Shown one piece after another: positions 57,144-64,000 of a stretch of 64,000 nucleotides of DNA; the stretch's first letter is position 1; every line of letters begins with the position of its first letter. This stretch comes from Bisporella sp. PMI_857. Lineage: Eukaryota; Ascomycota; Leotiomycetes; Helotiales; Helotiaceae. The translations under genes were made by a program, and so were the position numbers. The stretch lies in assembly GCA_021307315.1 (NCBI GenBank), contig JAJSPD010000020.1:310001-374000 (forward strand), read 5' to 3'. The notes beneath the pieces are model-generated. The model saw nothing but the letters and a program-made list of their open reading frames with translations, made no database searches and was not told the DNA's origin.

Positions 57144-58029
57144 GTTCTCTTCACCTATTCTCCGGGGTATTGACTTCTCGAAATAACCAATGGCACTCCA
57201 ATGAACTTCTAACTCACAGTTCGAAGTAACAATATGCCCCAAAATCTGCCATTACTATGAGCTACTTTGTAATAACTAGTCGTTGTGAATAAACAGAACT
57301 AAAACATTCTGATTTAAATAGAACCCGCAGTTATTGCACCGGCTTCTCGCTTGGGGTCTTGTCAATGATTTTGTGATGCAATGCGCTCTCATTAACGGAA
57401 GACTGATATTTCCTAGCTATGGTATGTTTGAAGCAGATTTTCTGCTGGCCAAGTGACAGGCACGGTAGCGCTAGGTCATAAGCCGTTCGTAAACAGCAGT
57501 GTAAGAAATTCAGAAAATTTTATTATCAGGCGCGGGAAGATCATTTCCTCTCAGATTCTCTCTCTAGGGTCTCGCAATATAGAGCTATACCTAAGATATT
57601 TTTGCTCTTGATATTACCGGTATTCTTCCAGGGCCAACCCAGCAAGGACTGTAGCAAGCCTCACGGTTATGCGTGTTCCTCCGGCTACATTCGTAGCATA
57701 TACACTGCATATAGTGACGTAACAAGAACCCCCTTTGGCTAAAGTTTAGCCCGATGGTATGCACGGCTTCTTTTTCAACAGGCTCGCATTATCAGGTATA
57801 ATAATGCCACGTAATGCGAGTAAACCCACCCATCCTATACATATAGGTATTTTGCGCCTCACTCCACTATACATCCACGTCTCCTTCTAAGTCTGGCGCC
57901 GTCCACGTGATCCCTCGCGGCCTTGTACTCCTTTCTTGTTGCGAAGAGGCGGTTTAGGCTGCCCGATACTCTTGGTCGCGGAGTTTCGAGCTAGATTATA
58001 GTTACCAGGTTCCACGGTGCAACTCCAGC
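57144..58029. other. Intergenic region before MFS gene
   Basis: 3' region of the methyltransferase and promoter of the MFS gene. No gene is supported. Confidence 0.5.
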
Positions 58030-59798
58030 ATGCCAGGTCCAACAGGCTCAGAACAGTCATCATCAAAGTCGACACCCGCCAAATTTCAGCCGGTATATGC
58101 AGAGAAAGTACGGTTGGAAACAGAAGGCAACAGCAATCCCGAAGAGATTAAGCTGGAGGAGCAAAACGTCAGCGTGATACAGCGTTCGAAATCATCGACC
58201 GCAAAGTACGAGACCGATGGCGGTGCCGCACCGCTTGTGCCTGCCTCAGAGCTCATAGTATGGTGGGACGAGCCCGAAGATCAAGATCCAGCGAACCCCA
58301 TGAACTGGACCTCAACCAAGAAATGGACCAACATATCCGTGATATCAGTAATCAGCTTCCTCGTGTGAGTAGAATACACACCCAACCAACCAATAGCAGC
58401 GAGCCCAAGAAAAAAAAAAGATCAAATCTGACGCCCCCCAAACACAGACCGCTCGTATCATCGATGCTCGCGCCGGGCGTGCACCTCGTAATGGAAGACT
58501 TCCACACCAGCTCGACCACATTCGCGACGTTCGTGGTCTCGATATTCGTGCTGGGGTTCGCATGCGGGCCGCTGCTGCTCGCGCCGCTGAGCGAGCTGTA
58601 CGGGCGCGTGATCGTCTACAACGTCACGAACGTGCTGTTCCTGGCGTTCACCGTCCTGTGCGCCGTATCGCGGAACCAGCCCATGCTCCTGGCGTTCCGG
58701 TTCCTGTCGGGGTTCGCGGGCGTCGCCACCATCACCATCGGCTCCGGGACCATCGCGGATATCATGCCCCGTGATAAGAGAGGCAAGGCGGTTTCCATCT
58801 GGTCCGTCGGTACGATTCTTGGGCCGATGGTGGGCCCTATCATCGGGGGCTATGTGGCTGAGGTTGCGGGCTGGAGGTGGATGTTTTGGGTCATCTCAAT
58901 TGCTGTGAGTTTTTTTTTCGGACTATCGCGTGGCAGGAGGACGCTGCTGATTAACCATGACCAGATTGGTGTGGTAACCATCTTTGCCTTTCTTGTCTTG
59001 AGAGAAACCAACCCTGTCGTGTTACTGGAGAGAAAGGCGGCTAAACTGAGAAAAGAGACAGGAAACCCTAATTACAGATCTAAGCTTGCTCTCGATCTCA
59101 CTCCCAAGGAGCTTTTGAAACATAGCATCATTCGGCCGTTGAGATTGTTGGTCGGCTACCCGATCGTCACTGTCATGTGCACTTACGTTGCCATTTTCTA
59201 TAGTATCCTCTATCTCCTCTTCGCAACATACTCCTTTGTTTTCAGAGAGGTCTACGGCTTTTCGACATTTTCTGCTGGTCTTGTCTTTCTGGCTGGCGGC
59301 CTCGGTACCTTGCTGGGGCTGTTGTACGTTGGATATTTCAGCGACAGAACCATTAAGAAGCGTGCCGCCGCTGGGAAGCTAATCACGCCAGAAGATCGTC
59401 TTCCACTTCTCATTACATTACCCGGATCTCTTGCATTTCCAATCGGGTTATTTGTGTACGGGTGGAGCGCCGAAGAGCATGCCCACTGGATTATCCCCCA
59501 GATAGGAACGGCCATTACAGGCTTCGGCTCAATCTTAATCTTCATAGGTATCCAAACTTACCTAGTTGATGCGTTCGTAGAATATGCTGCCAGCGTTATT
59601 GGTGCCAATGCGGTGTTAAGAGGGGCTGCTGGGGCACTCATTCCACTTGCTGGTCTGGATATGTACAACGCCCTTGGATGGGGTTGGGGAAACAGCGTGC
59701 TCGCCTTCGTTGCACTTGCATTTGCTCCCATGCCCTTGGTATTCAGCTTGTATGGTGCCAAGATACGTAATCTGAAGCGTAGCCATGTTAGACTGTAA
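58030..59798 (+). CDS. MFS multidrug-type (DHA1) transporter
   Basis: Three exons, 58030-58364, 58448-58904 and 58965-59798, giving 541 residues. A polar, charged N-terminus (about 1-95) ends with the [15 protein letters not shown] motif common in fungal drug/metabolite exporters. Twelve membrane helices follow. The loop motif L-S-E-L-Y-G-R after helix 2 and a motif-C-like [10 protein letters not shown] place it with the H+-antiporters. The second intron (60 nt) is in frame and hidden in a simple reading. Exon 2 is very GC-rich. Likely role: export of a small molecule across the plasma membrane. It converges with an opine-dehydrogenase-like gene 143 bp away. Confidence 0.92.
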
Positions 59799-59941
59799 AA
59801 ACATCTGCATGTCTTTGTTTAATACTACACTTTATACCTACCCATGTAGCCTAGAATCGTATGATCTCCCTCACCAATTACATTTTTAATTCTAGAAAGA
59901 GGTAGAATTGTCCTCGAAATTCCGCTAGGTATCATTATACT

Positions 59942-61015
59942 TCAACTATGAGGAACGCTAAATCTTTCAATAAGCTCGCTTCGCGAGATATCCTCCAAAT
60001 GAAGCTTTGCCAAGTTCCTCCCACTTTTCATGTAATCTACGCCAGTAGCCATCTCCACGAGGACGATGACGGCCTTGATCGGCGCGGCATCGATCCCAAG
60101 CTTTTCAGCCAACCCGTGCCAACACACCAGCAGATCCGGAACATCCTCCGAGATGTTTCGATTGTCGATATCCGACGGCGCCTTGAGCTTGTTGTGCGGC
60201 TCCGAGTTCTGCGCCAGGTCCACCAGGTCCGCGAAGTGCTGTCCGTAGCACTCGTTCGACACCTCAGTGACGCTGCGGAGGCGGAACCCGAAGGCGGCGC
60301 CGATGGCGACGCGCACGCGGTCGACGGCCAGCATTGCTTTGGCGACGGAGCGCGTCAGGCCGTGGCGGTAGAGCAGGAAGTCGCCGGCGGTGCTCTCGAT
60401 GCGGCCGGCGTTCATAATCATCATGAGCGGGTGGAAGACGCCGTTGATGTTGGACAGGCAGACCTCCATCACGTTGCTGCACCACTTGAGCTCCACGGGG
60501 AAGATGCTCCTGATCTCCTTGCGGAGCTCGACACTCAGCTCGTCCTGCTGCAGCGCCGCGATGAAGACCAGTCGCTTCTTACCCAGCACTGCCAGCTCCC
60601 CTTCGTACATCCTGCACGAGTACGGCGACAGGTTCGTCTCGAGCACGTACCTGCACTCGATCTCGGCGCCCGTCACGAGCGAGAACAGGTTGCCTGGGAC
60701 GGCGATGATCGTATGCTGGCGGAGGTTGAACCGCTTCAGCTCCTGCAATATCGTCCCGTGCCCCGTAGACGGCACGGTGAGGATGATGGTTTTCGAAAAG
60801 GCGACGACCTCGCTCATATCGAACGTCACGCACGGGTTCGTGGAGCTCTCCATCGCGCCGCTAGCCGTCAGGCAGCCTTTATCGACCACATAGTTGGCAT
60901 GCCGAAAGTGGGTCGGGTGCGAGTATACCAACGCGCTGGTCCCGCGGCTTTCGAGGTCTGCGGCGAGTGCGAACCCAGCTGGCCCTGCGCCAACGATAGA
61001 CACCTTCGGCTGCAT
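59942..61015 (-). CDS. NAD/NADP opine dehydrogenase family protein
   Basis: Intronless minus-strand gene of 357 residues. The N-terminal Rossmann fold has G9-A-G11-P-A-G14. The C-terminal half is helical, with the N-G-V-F-H-P core (an Asn and His near residue 215) that matches octopine/nopaline dehydrogenases. These enzymes reductively join an amino group to a 2-oxo acid. Family members make opines, and in bacteria they make the last step of opine metallophores (staphylopine, pseudopaline). The substrate here is unknown. The central part (about 60150-60900) is much richer in G+C than both ends and the neighbours, and produces a 378-residue antisense open frame. The MFS gene is convergent, and a ferric reductase lies upstream on the same strand. 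Confidence 0.85.
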   Translation of the reverse strand: MQPKVSIVGAGPAGFALAADLESRGTSALVYSHPTHFRHANYVVDKGCLTASGAMESSTNPCVTFDMSEVVAFSKTIILTVPSTGHGTILQELKRFNLRQHTIIAVPGNLFSLVTGAEIECRYVLETNLSPYSCRMYEGELAVLGKKRLVFIAALQQDELSVELRKEIRSIFPVELKWCSNVMEVCLSNINGVFHPLMMIMNAGRIESTAGDFLLYRHGLTRSVAKAMLAVDRVRVAIGAAFGFRLRSVTEVSNECYGQHFADLVDLAQNSEPHNKLKAPSDIDNRNISEDVPDLLVCWHGLAEKLGIDAAPIKAVIVLVEMATGVDYMKSGRNLAKLHLEDISRSELIERFSVPHS

Positions 61016-62040
61016 GTCAAAGATGTCGTTGTAGCTATGTCTACGAAATCCTCATGCGGGCCTGCGCGTTCAACTTTTATGTGAGTTTCCACTTCAAACG
61101 AACAGAGGTGATTGGGAAATAGGTTGCCGAACTGAGGACCCTTTTCAGTTCGGGAATCAGTAGTTTGCGAGAAAGACGTGATGCTGCATTTAACCAGCCC
61201 GTGGCTTTAGTCATCGAGGCATAGCTATATATGCAAGGAGAGGCGTTCGTGACCATGGCTATAATTGCCTGGGTAAGTGTGCAAGAAGGCGTTTTTAAGT
61301 ACCAATCTTATTTTATGCAAATAGCAAGCTAAATAGTAAGCATCGTATAATACGCCTAATTCAGTCAGTTGATTGCACTAGTCAAGTGTCTGCTCGCTCG
61401 GTGTACCAAGTTTGTTCTTTGAGCATATCTGGTACCGTGGTAGGAATTGTCATGTCAGTGACTTAGAAGAGCAGATTACTGGTTACGAAGCACGGGGTCA
61501 TTGTATGAATCGTGAGGAATGCTAGGCTCAATCGGGTCATGACCGATACATTGCCAGCGTCGACACCACGGCATTTCTATGGCACCGCTCACTAGACATA
61601 CTTATGGGGCCGTATTTTCTCACTATTCTACCTAGTTTCTGCACTTGAGCATGTTTTCTCTAATTAACATTTTGGTTTTCGGGAGAACCCTAGCTGCGGG
61701 AGAGCTAAAAAAAATATTAAAAAATTATTGCGTCCCTGAAACGCAGCTAAAGTCGTGCTGTGACCCCCTGCTCTCTGTCTAGGGTTTAACGATAATGTAC
61801 TCTAAATGCCTCGTTTCCATGTAACATGGCGCACGGCCCTGGTCAGGAGTAGAGGAGTATTGCAGGACAAACCGAGGAGAAGGCAACCGGTATCAAATAA
61901 AGTTTAACATAGGGATACGCTCACAGGCTGATATTTTGACAGCAACTTATATGGTGTAGGCTAAGTAGTTTACGTCCATGGAGCTCTCATTATTTCTTCG
62001 AACGAAAGTTACACTTTAATTACATGGCTAACGACAGATA
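61016..62040. other. Intergenic region between opine dehydrogenase and ferric reductase genes
   Basis: About 1 kb: promoter of the opine dehydrogenase gene and 3' region of the ferric reductase. It has an A-rich run near 61707-61727. No gene is supported. Confidence 0.5.
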
Positions 62041-64000
62041 TTACCAAGCATAGGCTTCCTCGACCAGATCCACTCTGAACCCATCCTTCACAGAATTCAC
62101 AACCTGTCTCGTGGCTTCATCTGCCATACTACTAGGACCGCATACTACTACGGTGGTTTGCTGACCTTCTTCCAGATAGGATCTTATCACGTTCCCGATG
62201 TCCATCCTCCCTGCCGTTACTGCTTCTGTCCTTGGAGTTGAGCTTTTGGCCATTTGATTTTCATCATTAATGGAGTCCAACTCTTGCGTAGCAGTTTTGG
62301 AGGGACCTGTGCACCAAAATGAATATTCAATCCCCTGAACATCGCCTTCTTGGGTAAGGAAATTCTGCTTCACGTGTTCGATTAGAGCCAATTCTCTAGC
62401 AGACCAAGCTAGGATGAATCGCTTCGCGTTCCTCAAAATCCCACGACTCTTTCCAGAGGCGAAGCCTCTTTGAAGATTCGCGGCTGTATATTCTTGAACA
62501 AACCCAAGTGCATTCGTGATTCCGATGCCGCCTATAAGACATAAAACGGTGTCAGCGGTAAAGAGTGGTTGGAGAGTTGCACGATGGCCTGCGTAAGGCC
62601 CTTCGGTGTAGACTGATATTTCCATTTGAGAGCGAGAATGCGATGAGAGGAGCCGGTGCTGGAGAGCGAAAGTCATTCCAGAATGTGCGCGGATTAGAAA
62701 TTTGATGGATGCGCGGTCCTGGGTTTGAGTTTGGCATGGGATTGTTGCTTCTTGTTTCTTTGCCGTCAAGTTTGGTTGTGATTCTAAGTCTGTTGCTAAC
62801 GATACAACACCAGATTCTTTCTCCTTACCCCCTTTTGCGGAGCTGTCAGAAAGAGAAGCAGGCGCAAGGGATATTGCAGTTAATTGACCCGGTCTGCTCC
62901 AGCCCGCAATACTGAATGGGTGGCTTTCCCAGAATTTACCTAAACCGGGAACATAAAGAAAACTGTGCTGCCCGGGACCGAATTTCCAAGCAACCCTTGG
63001 GTAAACAGAGACTTGCATAATATCACAGTCTGGAAGTGATTCCACGACCGCCTTTGAGCCACCCAAGCTATTATAGTAAGCGACGCGAATTAATCTTGCC
63101 AGTCTATCAGCCGACCAGAAAGCGAAAGCGATATAAAGCCAGACTTGATACCCATAGACATATCCGAAGTGAGGGATCAAATGGTACCAACAACCAACCA
63201 AAGCAAGAATGATGAGGGCGATGTGGGTTATTAGGAAGAACTCGTAGAATTTGGTGCGAATCGGTAGGATTGCAAACGCTATTGCTAGGCAAAGCGCTAT
63301 CGTTGCGATTATTCCCCACCACTACAGAAAGGAGGTGCATTAGTAAGTTACGAAGCAATTAGTTGGCCAAAAACAAAAAGGTGGTAACGGGCTGCAATGC
63401 TATTGAGCTCACTCCAGCGTCCATAGCACATCGTATGGAATCAGACTGAGTTATGGATTGAAGACCCATAGAACTAAAAACTTACATAGAAAGGTTTTGC
63501 TGCTTCACTAGCATATCGTGCGGCTCCACCACTTCCCGGCTCAAAATATGCCAAAGTGTAAACTATTGAATGCACAACAGCTTGCACAACAGCCACTCGC
63601 GCCGCCCAACGATGCAAGGTCAGGAAAGCGGTCTGACTCCATCCCGTTATAGCGATTAAAATATTATTTCGTCCCGCAAACAAGATGGCAATACTCATGT
63701 TGACCAAACTGAGAGTACCCGTTCGATTCCCAACATACTCGCACATCTCAAACTGGGGCGATGTGAACCAGGTATTGGGAGAGAAATTGCGGAAGGAGAC
63801 CGAAGAGAGTATGATATTCATAATAACATAGATGCCAATGAAGATACCGAGCGTCCGGCCCGGTACGTAGCCTACGTTTCCAGGAAGAGGCTCGAGGCGC
63901 CGAGATCCGAATAGAGCCGGGAGAAAGACGTACCGTTGAAGCTTGGCCCAGAGAGCGGAGGTGTGTAGGCTTTTCTGGAATCCTGGAAATGCGCTTCTGG
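62041..64000 (-). CDS. Ferric/cupric reductase, Fre family, 5' end outside window
   Basis: Minus-strand gene with exons 64000 (edge)-63486 and 63321-62041; the N-terminal part is missing. Visible segments include L-P-A-L-F-G-S-R and P-G-R-T-L-G, H-R-W-A-A-R and a T-H-I-A-L helix with the haem histidines, H-P-F-S-I-A-G for FAD, G-G-I-G-I-T-N-A for NADPH, C-G-P-S-S-M and the C-terminal E-E-A-Y-A-W. Compared with the reductase at 33516-35960, the sequence is diverged and the gene has an intron, so it is a separate paralogue. It reduces extracellular Fe(III) or Cu(II) at the plasma membrane. Its position beside an opine-dehydrogenase-like gene suggests, but does not prove, a shared role in metal acquisition. 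Confidence 0.93.

Noticed and set aside
59948..61084. 378-residue open frame antisense to the opine dehydrogenase gene
   Set aside because: It mirrors the GC-rich third positions of the true gene, has low-complexity Arg/Val/His/Glu composition and matches no family motif.

Overview
The window is nuclear DNA of a filamentous ascomycete (Pezizomycotina). The evidence is short introns of about 45-70 nt (plus one of 176 nt) with GTAAGT-like donors and CTAAC/CTGAC-like branch sites, fungal gene families (Zn(II)2Cys6 regulator, HET domain, Sip3/Lam-type BAR-PH-VASt protein, fungal-type ferric reductases, Ctr copper transporter) and decayed repeats with CpA-to-TpA changes typical of repeat-induced point mutation (RIP). 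The class cannot be fixed from sequence alone.

The left third (0-29 kb) is mostly ordinary genes: a Sip3-like sterol-transfer protein (-), a short-chain dehydrogenase with a GC-AG intron (+), a large Zn2Cys6 transcription factor (+), a lipid-droplet hydrolase followed by a promethin-like membrane protein (+), a Gfo/Idh/MocA oxidoreductase (-), trimethyllysine dioxygenase of carnitine synthesis (-), a D-amino-acid-oxidase-like gene with an unresolved break (+), an esterase with a frame problem and a decayed copy of its 5' end (-), a Ctr-type copper transporter (+) and an unrecognised membrane protein (-). I rebuilt the exons by hand. For most multi-exon genes the total closes to an exact multiple of three.

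The middle (29-54 kb) is accessory and decayed: an ankyrin remnant, a ferric-reductase pseudogene, one intact ferric reductase, a nested retrotransposon pair, a HET-domain pseudogene and a truncated MFS pseudogene. The nest is a RIP-damaged Ty1/copia element (minus strand, 185-bp LTRs, target duplication AGTCC, primer site matching the initiator-tRNA-Met anticodon arm). A young Ty3 chromovirus has inserted into its RNase H codons. The chromovirus has identical 202-bp LTRs, a TTTTT duplication and intact gag and pol. Its gag-pol overlap carries a canonical -1 slippery heptamer, a 6-nt spacer and a 10-bp stem.

The right end (54-64 kb) looks like a small metabolic cluster: P450 (-), SAM methyltransferase (+), MFS exporter (+), an opine-dehydrogenase-family enzyme (-) and a second ferric reductase (-, cut by the window edge). 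Two intact ferric reductases, one dead one and a copper transporter lie in the same window. A reductive metal-uptake neighbourhood that might include an opine-type metallophore is therefore worth testing, but that link is inference.
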